Assembly: GCA_002435955.1 (NCBI GenBank) | Contig: DIWZ01000040.1 | Coordinates: 124,732-188,731 of the forward strand | Length of the DNA stretch: 64,000 nt | Direction: 5' to 3' | Origin: Pelobacter sp. UBA6093 | GTDB lineage: Bacteria > Desulfobacterota > Desulfuromonadia > Desulfuromonadales > Syntrophotaleaceae | Shown: piece after piece, positions 17,223 through 25,749 of the stretch | How positions within the stretch are numbered: the first letter of the stretch is position 1 | Layout: each line of letters opens with the position of its first letter | Notes under the pieces: generated by a model | Databases searched by the model: none | What the model was told of the DNA's origin: nothing | What the model saw: only the letters and a program-made list of their open reading frames with translations | Translations under genes and position numbers: made by a program

Positions 17223-18320
17223 TCAGATCTTTACAAGTTCTCCTACAATAGCATCCCCCATGGCGCTGGTGGAAACTAACTGCTCCCCGGCAGCGCCCTG
17301 AAAGATATCCTGCGTGCGAAGACCTGCCGCCAGACAGTTTTCTACAGCTTTTTCGATGGCATCGGCAGCTCCGACAAGCGCACAGGAATAGCGCAACAAC
17401 ATAGCCGCGGACAGAATCTGGGCGATGGGGTTGGCGATATTTTTCCCGGCGATATCGGGAGCGCTGCCGCCGGCCGGCTCGTACATGCCGAAGCTGCCTT
17501 CGGCAAGCGAGGCAGATGGCAGCATGCCGAGGGAGCCTGTCAGCATGGCCGCTTCGTCAGACAGAATGTCCCCGAACAGGTTGGGGCAAAGCATTACGTC
17601 GAACTGCTTGGGTGCCTTTACCAGCTGCATGGCGGCGTTGTCGACATACATGTGGTTTAACCGGACATCGGGATAGTCGGCGGCAACGCGCTCCACCACC
17701 TCACGCCACAGTATCGAAGTTGACAGAACATTGGCCTTATCGATGGAGATGAGGTTCTTATCCCGTTTGCGCGCTGCTTCGAAGGCCACCCGCGCGATAC
17801 GCTCTACCTCCGCGTCGGTGTAAGCCATGGTATCGTATCCGCGCCGCTGAGGCCCTTCACCTTCAAGGCCCTTCGGTTCGGCAAAATAAACGTCACCGGT
17901 CAGTTCGCGAACAACCAGGATATCAAAACCGCCGGCGATAACTTCTTCCTTAAGCGACGAAGCCGAGGTCAGGGCCGAAAACACAATAGCCGGGCGGAAA
18001 TTACAGAATAGCCCGAAAATCCGGCGCAACGGCAGCAGCGCGCCACGCTCCGGACGCTCATCCGCAGGAAGATTATCCCATTTGGGTCCACCTACACTGC
18101 CGAACAGAATGGCATCCGACGCTTTACAAATTTCAACGGTGGCATCCGGCAACGCCTTGCCATCCAGATCGATGGCGGCACCACCGACATTAGCAAAGCG
18201 CCGCTCAAAAACCACCCCGAATTTTTGCTCGACGGCATCCAGGACTTTCAGGGCCTCTGCCACGACCTCAGGACCGATGCCGTCACCGGGCAGAACCGCT
18301 ATTTTGAATTCTTTCTTCAT
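17223..18320 (-). CDS. leuB: 3-isopropylmalate dehydrogenase
   Basis: LeuB oxidises and decarboxylates 3-isopropylmalate to 2-ketoisocaproate with NAD. From the ATG at 18320 (GGAGAGA eight bases upstream) it is 365 residues; the frame to 18359 is a spurious extension. The family motifs GDGIGPEV and the metal/substrate segment around NLFGDILSDEAAML are intact, as is GGSAPDIAGK near the end. A terminator behind leuD and a promoter of its own show it is transcribed separately from leuA-leuC-leuD. Confidence 0.96.
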   Translation of the reverse strand: MKKEFKIAVLPGDGIGPEVVAEALKVLDAVEQKFGVVFERRFANVGGAAIDLDGKALPDATVEICKASDAILFGSVGGPKWDNLPADERPERGALLPLRRIFGLFCNFRPAIVFSALTSASSLKEEVIAGGFDILVVRELTGDVYFAEPKGLEGEGPQRRGYDTMAYTDAEVERIARVAFEAARKRDKNLISIDKANVLSTSILWREVVERVAADYPDVRLNHMYVDNAAMQLVKAPKQFDVMLCPNLFGDILSDEAAMLTGSLGMLPSASLAEGSFGMYEPAGGSAPDIAGKNIANPIAQILSAAMLLRYSCALVGAADAIEKAVENCLAAGLRTQDIFQGAAGEQLVSTSAMGDAIVGELVKI

Positions 18321-18394
18321 TGCAAAATCTCTCCTTACAGTTGCGGTCTTTTGCCGCAAAAAGCCGAAGGTTCAAAGTTTCTTCAACCGTCGCC

Positions 18395-18424
18395 ATGATA
18401 GGAATTGCCCCGGGAAATTGTCAA
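18395..18424 (-). promoter_or_regulatory. Promoter for leuB
   Basis: Minus-strand TTGACA (18424-18419) is 18 bases from TATCAT (18400-18395), a strong sigma-70 match located about 75 bases before leuB and just downstream of the leuD terminator. Confidence 0.75.
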
Positions 18425-18509
18425 ACACTTTTACCCGTGACAGGATCAGAATCAAGCCGCTGCGCCGCTATTGACACATGTGCATGTGCAAGTTTTGGCA
18501 CATTTGTCA

Positions 18510-18543
18510 CAAAAAACGACCGGGCTACTCGCCCGGTCGTATG
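18510..18543 (-). terminator. Terminator after leuD
   Basis: ACGACCGGGC and GCCCGGTCGT form a perfect 10-bp stem with a five-base loop, followed on the minus strand by TTTTTTG. It ends the leuA-leuC-leuD transcript before leuB. Confidence 0.9.
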
Positions 18544-18547
18544 GTGC

Positions 18548-19078
18548 TCAATAACGCTGGTCGGCGAACTCGACCCAGCCGCCGGCCTCGACCAGCGCTT
18601 GATCGAAGGGGCTGATCTCAAACGTAAAGACCTCGGCACGCGAACCTACCGAAGCGGTGACCTCGTGCCCCTGAAGATCGACATCGATCTGAACCTCGCC
18701 CTCTTCAGACATTGCCAGAATGCGGTCGATATCCGCAGCAGGCAATTCAACGGCCAACATTCCGCAATTGAACATGTTCTGGCGGAAAATGCGCGCATAG
18801 CTCTCGGCGATCACCGTATAGATGTCGTTGACTTCCAGAGACCAGGGAGCATGCTCACGCGATGAACCACAACCAAAATTCTTGCGGGTGACAATAACCT
18901 TTGCCTTACGTAACGTCTCCCCTGCCGGGTCGAAACCGGGCAGCTTCAGATCCTCAAGCAGAAACGGCTTGAGCGCAGCCTTGGTGACTTCGGTAAGATA
19001 ACGGGCCGGAATGATTTCGTCGGTATTGATATCGGACCGGTCCAGAAAAATCACCGGACCTCCAAATGTTCTTTTCAT
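18548..19078 (-). CDS. leuD: 3-isopropylmalate dehydratase small subunit
   Basis: LeuD supplies the swivel domain of the isopropylmalate isomerase and pairs with LeuC just upstream. At 176 residues it is a stand-alone small subunit of the aconitase family, with DRSDINTDEIIPARYL near the start and the substrate loop NFGCGSSREHAPW at about residues 67-79. The stop codon overlaps the start of the terminator stem by only a few bases. Confidence 0.95.
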   Translation of the reverse strand: MKRTFGGPVIFLDRSDINTDEIIPARYLTEVTKAALKPFLLEDLKLPGFDPAGETLRKAKVIVTRKNFGCGSSREHAPWSLEVNDIYTVIAESYARIFRQNMFNCGMLAVELPAADIDRILAMSEEGEVQIDVDLQGHEVTASVGSRAEVFTFEISPFDQALVEAGGWVEFADQRY

Positions 19079-19119
19079 GGGCTCTCTTGCTCCTTCCTCA
19101 AAAAAAACCGGACAGACCG

Positions 19120-20400
19120 CTACAGATCGCGCGGATCGGTTATGGTGCCCTTGATACCGGTCGCCGCAGCCGTGGCCGGACTCATAAGGTGAACCATTCC
19201 CCCTTGCCCCATACGACCCTGAAAGTTCCGGTTACTGGTCGCGGCACACGCTTCTCCGGGCGCCAGCACACCGCAACTCATGCCGAGGCATGCACCACAG
19301 GTAGGATTGGTAACACAAAAGCCTGCATCCATGAAAATGGCAAGAATGCCCTCCTCCATGGCCTCGCGGAAAATCTTGGGCGATGCCGGCGACAGGATGC
19401 CACGTACCCCGGGTGCCAGTTTGCGCCCTTTGAGAATATCGGCAGCCTGCCTCAGATCCTCGAGGCGGCCGTTGGTGCAGGTCCCGATAAAAATCTGATG
19501 AACAGGCGTACCCGCCATCTGTCGAGCCGGTTTGACACAGTCCGGCTTATAGTCGTAAGTCACCTGCGGTTCGAGATTGGTGACATCGAGGTCGATCACT
19601 CTGGCATACGCGGCATCGGCATCGGAATGCCATTTCTGGAAATCGGCCAATGCTGCTTCCTTGGTGGCATATTCCTCGGAGATAAAGGGCCACAGATAAT
19701 CCACCGTCACCTGGTCCGGCAAGCAGATACCGCAGGTGCCGCCGGCCTCGATGGCCATATTGGTCAATGTCATGCGGGCGTCCATCGACAGGGCATCGAC
19801 CACCGGTCCGCGAAACTCGATGACATGATCGGTGGCGCCGTTGACACCCAGCAGATGGATAACATGCAGGATGACATCCTTGGAGTAAACATGCTCGGAT
19901 AGGGTGCCGGTGATATTGACCAGAATACTTTCGGGTTTACGGAAAGCGCACACCCCTTTGAGGATACCGACCTCCAGATCGGTGGTCCCGACGCCGGCAG
20001 CAAATGCACCGAAAGCACCATGCGTACAGGTGTGGCTATCTCCCATGATCACCGTGTACCCGGGGCGGATAAAGCCCTTTTCCGGAAACAGGGCGTGACA
20101 GACACCATTCTGCCCGATATCAAAGAAGTCGGGGATGTCGTGACGGTGAGCCCATTCGCGCAGGATTTTCCCCTGAATGGCCGTTTTACTGTCCTTAGCC
20201 GGCGTAACGTGATCGATAACCGCCTTGATTTTCAGAGGATCGAACACTCGGTCCTTACCCCGCCACTCCAGATCGGCAATAGCGACCGGTGTGGTTATTT
20301 CATGGCAGAGAACCCGGTCCAGGTCGAGAACACAGGTACCCGGAAAAGGTTCGTCACGCAGATGCGCCGCGAATATTTTCTGTGCGATAGTCTGTCCCAT
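19120..20400 (-). CDS. leuC: 3-isopropylmalate dehydratase large subunit
   Basis: LeuC carries the 4Fe-4S cluster of the isomerase that turns 2-isopropylmalate into 3-isopropylmalate. The 426-residue protein is of the shorter, archaeal-like LeuC class; the cluster cysteines are in IGTCTNGR and in PTCGACLG. The start at 20400 (MGQTIAQKIF) is six bases from GGAG; the frame to 20415 is longer but less likely. It lies between leuA and leuD. Confidence 0.95.
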   Translation of the reverse strand: MGQTIAQKIFAAHLRDEPFPGTCVLDLDRVLCHEITTPVAIADLEWRGKDRVFDPLKIKAVIDHVTPAKDSKTAIQGKILREWAHRHDIPDFFDIGQNGVCHALFPEKGFIRPGYTVIMGDSHTCTHGAFGAFAAGVGTTDLEVGILKGVCAFRKPESILVNITGTLSEHVYSKDVILHVIHLLGVNGATDHVIEFRGPVVDALSMDARMTLTNMAIEAGGTCGICLPDQVTVDYLWPFISEEYATKEAALADFQKWHSDADAAYARVIDLDVTNLEPQVTYDYKPDCVKPARQMAGTPVHQIFIGTCTNGRLEDLRQAADILKGRKLAPGVRGILSPASPKIFREAMEEGILAIFMDAGFCVTNPTCGACLGMSCGVLAPGEACAATSNRNFQGRMGQGGMVHLMSPATAAATGIKGTITDPRDL

Positions 20401-20457
20401 AAATGACTCCAACAATCCTTGAAAAAATAGGTCCGGGAAACCCGGTCCTTTACGAAA

Positions 20458-21999
20458 CTAGAAATGGGCCGAAGGGCGATTCTTGACAATCATTGTCAAG
20501 CGGTTAAGCGCATTGATGTAGGCCTTGGCACTGGCCACAACGATGTCGGGATGCGCCCCCTGCCCCAGCACCTCGCGGCCATCGAGTTCCAGGCGCACGG
20601 TACACTCCCCCTGGGCATCGGTGCCGCCGGTGATGGCCCCGACAGTGAAACTGAGCAGGTTGGCCTGGCTTTTGGTCAGCTTCTTGATGGTCTTGAAGGT
20701 GGCATCGACCGGGCCGCCGCCGATCATGGCAGCCTTTTTGATCTTACCATCGATCTCCATCTCTACCGTGGCGGTTGGCGCGGCAAAAGAGCCTGAACTG
20801 CTATTCATCTGCACCAGTTTGTACCTTTCCGGTATACGAATGATTTCGTCCGCCACGATGGCATCGAGATCTTCATCGAAAATATCTTTTTTCTGGTCGG
20901 CAAGCGCCTTGAAGCGTACAAAGGCCCGATCAAGATCTTCCTTGGACAGGGCGTAGCCCAACTGCTCAAGACGCTGCCCGAAGGCATGACGACCGGAATG
21001 CTTTCCCAGCACGAGTTTGTTCTGCGTCAAGCCGATCGATTCGGGTGTCATGATTTCATAGGTCGACTTTTCCATCATAACGCCATGTTGATGAATACCA
21101 GCCTCATGGGCGAAAGCATTGGCACCGACGATAGCCTTATTGGGCTGCACCTGAATGCCGGTAATGGTAGACAGCAACTTGCTGGTGGCATAAATGTGTT
21201 CGGTAACAACATCGGTTTTGAATGGCAGAATATCAGCGCGGGTCCGCAAAGTCATGACGACTTCTTCCAGCGAACAGTTGCCGGCGCGTTCCCCGATTCC
21301 ATTGATGGTACATTCAACCTGCTCGGCCCCGGCTTCGATGGCGGCCAGCGAATTGGCAACAGCCAGGCCGAGGTCATTGTGGCAGTGAACAGACAGGATG
21401 GCCTTGTCCACATTGGGCACGTTGTTTTTAAGATGGCGGATCAGGGTGGCGAACTCCGAAGGGATGCTGTAGCCCACCGTATCGGGGATATTGACAACTT
21501 TGGCCCCGGCTGCGATTACGGCCTCCACCACCCGAACCAGAAACTCGGGACGGGTACGCGCAGCGTCTTCGGCGCTGAACTCGATATTTTCTGTGTAACG
21601 CCCGGCCCGCTTGATGGCAGCCACGGCTGTATCGATCACCTGATCCTCGGTCATCTTCAACTTGTACTTCATGTGGATATCGCTGGTGGCCAGGAAGGTA
21701 TGGATACGCCCGCGCTCGCCGGCATATTTGAGTGCTTCCCATGCACAATCGATATCTTTTTCGGCAGCACGGCACAGTCCCGCGATCTGCGGGCCCTGGA
21801 TCGTCTGGGCAATGCGCTTGACGGCTTCAAAGTCGCCCTCCGAAGCGATGGGAAAGCCTGCTTCAATAACATCGACGTTCAGTTTTGCCAACTGAAAGGC
21901 AATCCGGAGTTTTTCATCGATGTTCATGCTGGCGCCGGGTGATTGCTCGCCGTCGCGCAAGGTCGTGTCGAAAATCTTTATGCTCTTCACGTTTTGCAT
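20458..21999 (-). CDS. leuA: 2-isopropylmalate synthase
   Basis: LeuA condenses acetyl-CoA with 2-ketoisovalerate, the first committed step to leucine. The 513-residue protein has the TIM-barrel signatures DTTLRDGEQSPG (near residue 10), the metal motif SVHCHNDLGLAVANS and GIGERAGNCSLEE, followed by the C-terminal regulatory domain (from about residue 390) where leucine feedback normally acts. The ATG at 21999 directly follows GGAGGTTGT. Its leader is a T-box riboswitch, so expression should rise when tRNA-Leu is uncharged. Confidence 0.96.
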   Translation of the reverse strand: MQNVKSIKIFDTTLRDGEQSPGASMNIDEKLRIAFQLAKLNVDVIEAGFPIASEGDFEAVKRIAQTIQGPQIAGLCRAAEKDIDCAWEALKYAGERGRIHTFLATSDIHMKYKLKMTEDQVIDTAVAAIKRAGRYTENIEFSAEDAARTRPEFLVRVVEAVIAAGAKVVNIPDTVGYSIPSEFATLIRHLKNNVPNVDKAILSVHCHNDLGLAVANSLAAIEAGAEQVECTINGIGERAGNCSLEEVVMTLRTRADILPFKTDVVTEHIYATSKLLSTITGIQVQPNKAIVGANAFAHEAGIHQHGVMMEKSTYEIMTPESIGLTQNKLVLGKHSGRHAFGQRLEQLGYALSKEDLDRAFVRFKALADQKKDIFDEDLDAIVADEIIRIPERYKLVQMNSSSGSFAAPTATVEMEIDGKIKKAAMIGGGPVDATFKTIKKLTKSQANLLSFTVGAITGGTDAQGECTVRLELDGREVLGQGAHPDIVVASAKAYINALNRLTMIVKNRPSAHF

Positions 22000-22189
22000 A
22001 CAACCTCCATTAATCATTGCCCGGACCGTTTTCAGCGGGATCCGGGAGCAGTCGTCGTCGTGAATGTTGTTCGGACAGTTTTACGTAACTCAAACCCATG
22101 ATACGCCATCAGGTCACTTAGGTCCGATTCCACCTGACCACCCCCTTTCTTCCTCGCCGGTAAAACTACCATGAACGATACGCAGCATA

Positions 22190-22437
22190 TAAAAAAGCTC
22201 TCTCCCTTGCAGGGGCGAGAGCTTAGCTTCGCGGTACCACCCTGTTTCAGCTCCCGAAGGAACCCTTATTCTCCTTTTACGCAGGGTCACGTCATGATCT
22301 AGACGACCGTTGCCGGTTCAATCATGCGACTCCAAGGCGAGTTCAGCCCTCTCGATACCGGCTCGCAGCAACCGCCGGCTCTCTTTAATCGAGTTCAGGA
22401 CCTACTACTCCTCTTCCCAGTCTTTACTTGTTTCGTT
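22190..22437 (-). promoter_or_regulatory. Leucine T-box riboswitch upstream of leuA
   Basis: Read on the minus strand, the leader has a Stem I region with an AGTAGG motif, a GGTTGCTGCGAGCC distal arm and the sequence GAACTCGCC, in which CTC (22341-22339) fits a leucine specifier codon. The T-box core AGGGTGGTACCGCG is exact at 22243-22230. It is followed by a terminator stem (AGCTCTCGCCCC with GGGAGAGAGCT, one mismatch) and six Ts at 22196-22191. T-box leaders on leuA are known from deltaproteobacteria, so the role is well supported; binding of uncharged tRNA-Leu would favour the antiterminator. Confidence 0.93.
22191..22224 (-). terminator. T-box regulatory terminator
   Basis: The stem and six-T tail form the OFF state of the leuA leader; the 5' part of the stem lies next to the T-box sequence that pairs with uncharged tRNA in the ON state. 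Confidence 0.85.
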
Positions 22438-22444
22438 GGGTTCA

Positions 22445-22473
22445 ATAAAACAGACTCAAACCCCCGCTGTCAA
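22445..22473 (-). promoter_or_regulatory. Promoter for the leuA leader
   Basis: Minus-strand TTGACA (22473-22468) lies 17 bases from TTTTAT (22450-22445), placing the transcript start near 22437, exactly at the beginning of the T-box Stem I. Confidence 0.7.
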
Positions 22474-22685
22474 GGCGTAAAGGCGCTCGACAAGGTGGTC
22501 GATAGCATTTTTTCGATGCGACAATACGAAATTCAGCGTCCTTGAAACTTCAAAGCCTGGACATCCTGTTTCAAACAACACGGAGAAGAGATACAGGAGT
22601 CTGTTCAAAACGACCTGTATGAAAAACTTGGGCCATCAACGTTATCATTCATGGTCCCCCCGGACTGCGGACTCCTGACATTGAA
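22474..22685. other. Gap between psd and the leuA promoter
   Basis: This stretch holds no recognisable gene. In Geobacter relatives, as I recall the order, pssA occupies this position between psd and leuA; no trace of a phosphatidylserine synthase frame is seen here. Confidence 0.4.
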
Positions 22686-23330
22686 TCACTTCAGATAACC
22701 AAGCACGGTCTCTCCGCAGCAAACCCGCTCGCCTACCCGGACATGAATATCGACATCGTCGGGGAGATAAATATCGACGCGAGACCCGAAACGAATCAGG
22801 CCGTATCGTGCGCCGCGCTGCAGGATGTCGCCCACCACCGGATAGGTCACAATGCGCCGGGCAATCAGCCCGGCAATCTGGACCACCAGCATCTTTCGAC
22901 CGGAGGCGTTCTCGATCACCATGCCGGCCTGCTCATTGTGCAAACTGGCCTTATCCATGGAGGCATTGAGGAATTGTCCTTTATTATAGAACATGTCCAC
23001 GACCTTGCCGGACATCGGCACCCGATTGATGTGAACATTGAATACGGACATGAAGATACTGATTTTAGTTACTTCCGTTTTGAAATAACGCTCTTCCAGG
23101 GCAGGACCGACATAAATAACCTTGCCATCGGCGGGAGCAAGAATTGCGGCATCTTCCGCATCGCTGAAACGATCAGGATTTCGGAAAAAATATGCCGTGA
23201 ACAGCGTCAGTCCGAGAAATAAAAGAGTGCACAGACTCCAGCCCAGAAGCGCAAATACCAGGGTGATAAAAGCGAACAACCCGATAAAGGGATAACCTTC
23301 GATAGCGACCGGTTGATTTTGATTACGCAT
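22686..23330 (-). CDS. psd: Phosphatidylserine decarboxylase proenzyme (short type)
   Basis: Psd makes phosphatidylethanolamine at the inner membrane. From the ATG at 23330, which has AGGA seven bases upstream, the protein is 214 residues, typical of the short archaeal-like class. Two N-terminal hydrophobic segments (about residues 12-45) precede the catalytic domain, and the self-cleavage site that creates the pyruvoyl group is G182-S183 in RFGSRVD. The partner gene pssA is not adjacent. It follows ilvH by about 120 bases. Confidence 0.92.
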   Translation of the reverse strand: MRNQNQPVAIEGYPFIGLFAFITLVFALLGWSLCTLLFLGLTLFTAYFFRNPDRFSDAEDAAILAPADGKVIYVGPALEERYFKTEVTKISIFMSVFNVHINRVPMSGKVVDMFYNKGQFLNASMDKASLHNEQAGMVIENASGRKMLVVQIAGLIARRIVTYPVVGDILQRGARYGLIRFGSRVDIYLPDDVDIHVRVGERVCCGETVLGYLK

Positions 23331-23450
23331 AAACTGTTTCCTCACTGGGACATATGGGCGAAACGGGGAAGATTGGCTCCCGCCCCATGAATCCCACGTT
23401 ATGCAGGATTATGTACGAAATTTCCTGAAATTCGGCAGGAACGGTGTTTA

Positions 23451-23957
23451 TCAGCCAACCCACCCCTTGGCACCTCGTCCAAGGACAACAGGCCCGGAAC
23501 GAACAAGCTCCTGAATGCCGATAGGCTTGAGAAGCTCGACCACCGCCTGGATCTTACCTGGTGCCCCGGTGATTTCCATCGTATAGGAACGCGCCGTAAC
23601 ATCAACCACGTTGCCCCTGAAAATATCGACAATTCGCAGTATTTCAGCCCTGGTATCGTCGGTTGCCAGGACTTTGATGAGTGCCAACTCGCGTTCGACA
23701 TATTCAGTATCGGTGAAATCGATAACCTTGATGGTGTCGATAAGCTTATTAAGCTGTTTGGTAATCTGCTCCAGAATGCGATCGTCACCACTGGTAACAA
23801 TCGTCATTCGGGAAATGCTGTCATCCAGGGTTGGCGCCACGGAAAGGCTTTCAATATTGAAGCCGCGGCCGGAAAACAACCCGGCCACACGCGTGAGAAC
23901 CCCGAACTCGTTTTCCACCATAACAGAAATCGTATGCTTTGCCACATGGCTTACCAT
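23451..23957 (-). CDS. ilvH: Acetolactate synthase small (regulatory) subunit
   Basis: The 168-residue protein is the ACT-domain regulatory subunit of acetohydroxyacid synthase, which confers valine feedback on IlvB. The ACT domain is at the N-terminus (ENEFGVLTRVAGLFSGRGFNIESLS) and the C-terminal half matches IlvH/IlvN. I use the ATG at 23957, eight bases after AGGAGG, which itself overlaps the ilvB stop codon; a GTG at 23966 is a less likely start. Confidence 0.95.
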   Translation of the reverse strand: MVSHVAKHTISVMVENEFGVLTRVAGLFSGRGFNIESLSVAPTLDDSISRMTIVTSGDDRILEQITKQLNKLIDTIKVIDFTDTEYVERELALIKVLATDDTRAEILRIVDIFRGNVVDVTARSYTMEITGAPGKIQAVVELLKPIGIQELVRSGPVVLGRGAKGWVG

Positions 23958-23969
23958 GCCACCCACCTC

Positions 23970-25667
23970 CTAAGAAGCCAGAACCATTTCATCAATTGCA
24001 GCCCCGGCAGGCACCATGGGCATGACATTTTCTTCCCGGTCGATTTTGAATTCCATCAACACAGGTCCGGGTGTTGCCAGGGCCTTGCGAATGACATCTT
24101 CAACCTCGTCCGGATGATTGGCCCGGAGGCCGGTGGCACCATACGCTTCAGCCAGTTTGACAAAATCAATAGGTAATTCCAGCGGTGTCTGACTGTAACG
24201 CTTATCGAAGAAAAGCTGCTGCCACTGGCGAACCATCCCCAAAAAATTATTGTTAAGTATTGCGATCTTAACGGGCAACTGGTACTGCACCAAGGTTGCC
24301 AGTTCCTGGGAGTTCATCTGAAAAGAACCATCGCCTGAAATATCGATGACCTGTCGATCCGGACACCCAACCTGCGCGCCCAGCGCTGCTGGCAAACCGA
24401 AACCCATGGTACCGAGCCCACCGGAGGTCAGAAAGGTCCGAGGGTGAGAAAAGTTAAAAAATTGGGCCGTCCACATCTGGTGCTGCCCGACTTCGGTAGC
24501 AATGATGGCGTCCTCAGCCGTCAACTCGCGAATCTTCTCGATCACATATTGAGGCTTGATAACTGAATTACTGGGCTTGTAAGTCATGGGATACTGAGCC
24601 CGCCAGGCAGCAACCTGGCTTCGCCAGGCAGCGGTAAGATCTGGAAGTGCCTCGACCGACTCCCCCTCTTCGCGCAATTTGCAGAGGATTTTCTCAATCA
24701 CATCGCGCAACTCACCAACAATCGGAAGATCGACCCGGACGTTTTTCTTGATGGATGTCGGATCGATGTCGATGTGAATGATTTTGGCCTTGGGCGCAAA
24801 AGCAGCGATCCGCCCCGTAACGCGATCGTCAAAACGCGCACCGATGGCAACCAGCAGGTCCGAGTTGGTCACGGCCATGTTTGCATAATAGGTACCGTGC
24901 ATCCCAAGCATGCCAAGGGACAAAGGATGGCTGGAGGGAAACGCCGCCATCCCCATGAGTGTCGTCACCACCGGCGCCTGGATAAGCTCGGCAAATTGTA
25001 TCAGATCCTGTCCTGCATCGGAGGCGCTAGCCCCACCTCCCACGTACAAAACCGGCCGACGGGCGGCCAGAATCATCTTGGCGGCTTTTTCAACCTGACG
25101 CACATTTCCGCTGTAGGTTGGTTTATAACCGCGCAACTCGACACTCTCAGGGTAGACGAATTTGGTCGATGCTATCTGTACGTCCTTGGGCAAGTCGATC
25201 AATACCGGGCCCGGCCGGCCGGTCCGGGCGATGTAAAAGGCCTGTTTGATAATGCGCGCTAGATCTTTGACGTCTTTAACCAGATAACTATGCTTGGTAA
25301 TGGAGCGAGTAATCCCAACGATGTCCGCCTCCTGAAAGGCATCGTTGCCAATCAGCGGCGTAGGCACCTGCCCCGTAATGACCACCATGGGAATTGAATC
25401 CATATAAGCGGTGGCAATTCCGGTCACGGTGTTGGTTGCCCCGGGGCCGCTGGTGGCGATAGCCACCCCCACTCTGCCGGTCGCTCTGGCGTATCCGTCG
25501 GCGGCATGAACAGCTGCCTGTTCATGCCGGGTAAGTATGTGCTTGATGGGATAATCGGGCAGATCGTTGTAGATGTTGATAACCGTGCCGCCGGGATAAC
25601 CGAAAACGGTATCTACCCCTTCCTGCAACAGGCTTTCAAGCAGAATCTGAGAACCGGTTTTTTTCAC
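23970..25667 (-). CDS. ilvB: Acetolactate synthase large subunit
   Basis: This 565-residue TPP enzyme makes acetolactate or acetohydroxybutyrate, the first common step to valine, leucine and isoleucine. It has the N-terminal glutamate motif HEQAAVHAADGYARATG, the FAD-binding middle domain, and the TPP motif GDGSFQMNSQEL with NNN some 28 residues later. The start is a GTG at 25667, five bases after GAGGAGGC. It is directly followed by ilvH. Confidence 0.96.
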   Translation of the reverse strand: MKKTGSQILLESLLQEGVDTVFGYPGGTVINIYNDLPDYPIKHILTRHEQAAVHAADGYARATGRVGVAIATSGPGATNTVTGIATAYMDSIPMVVITGQVPTPLIGNDAFQEADIVGITRSITKHSYLVKDVKDLARIIKQAFYIARTGRPGPVLIDLPKDVQIASTKFVYPESVELRGYKPTYSGNVRQVEKAAKMILAARRPVLYVGGGASASDAGQDLIQFAELIQAPVVTTLMGMAAFPSSHPLSLGMLGMHGTYYANMAVTNSDLLVAIGARFDDRVTGRIAAFAPKAKIIHIDIDPTSIKKNVRVDLPIVGELRDVIEKILCKLREEGESVEALPDLTAAWRSQVAAWRAQYPMTYKPSNSVIKPQYVIEKIRELTAEDAIIATEVGQHQMWTAQFFNFSHPRTFLTSGGLGTMGFGLPAALGAQVGCPDRQVIDISGDGSFQMNSQELATLVQYQLPVKIAILNNNFLGMVRQWQQLFFDKRYSQTPLELPIDFVKLAEAYGATGLRANHPDEVEDVIRKALATPGPVLMEFKIDREENVMPMVPAGAAIDEMVLAS

Positions 25668-25703
25668 GCAACGCCTCCTCGCAAGCCAGCTTCATACAAT
25701 TAA

Positions 25704-25738
25704 ATACCTGGCCGTCCGAACCGCAACGGCCAGGATGT
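25704..25738 (-). terminator. Hairpin after ilvD
   Basis: CCTGGCCGT pairs with ACGGCCAGG around a ten-base loop, followed by TATTTAATT on the minus strand. It lies between ilvD and ilvB and may reduce read-through; the T-run is broken. Confidence 0.5.
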
Positions 25739-25749
25739 ATCACTCGTTA

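Noticed and set aside
20986..21942. A 318-codon frame antisense to leuA
   Set aside because: leuA is unambiguous and the opposite frame lacks family features.
22324..22545. A 73-codon plus-strand frame
   Set aside because: It lies opposite the T-box leader and has no support.
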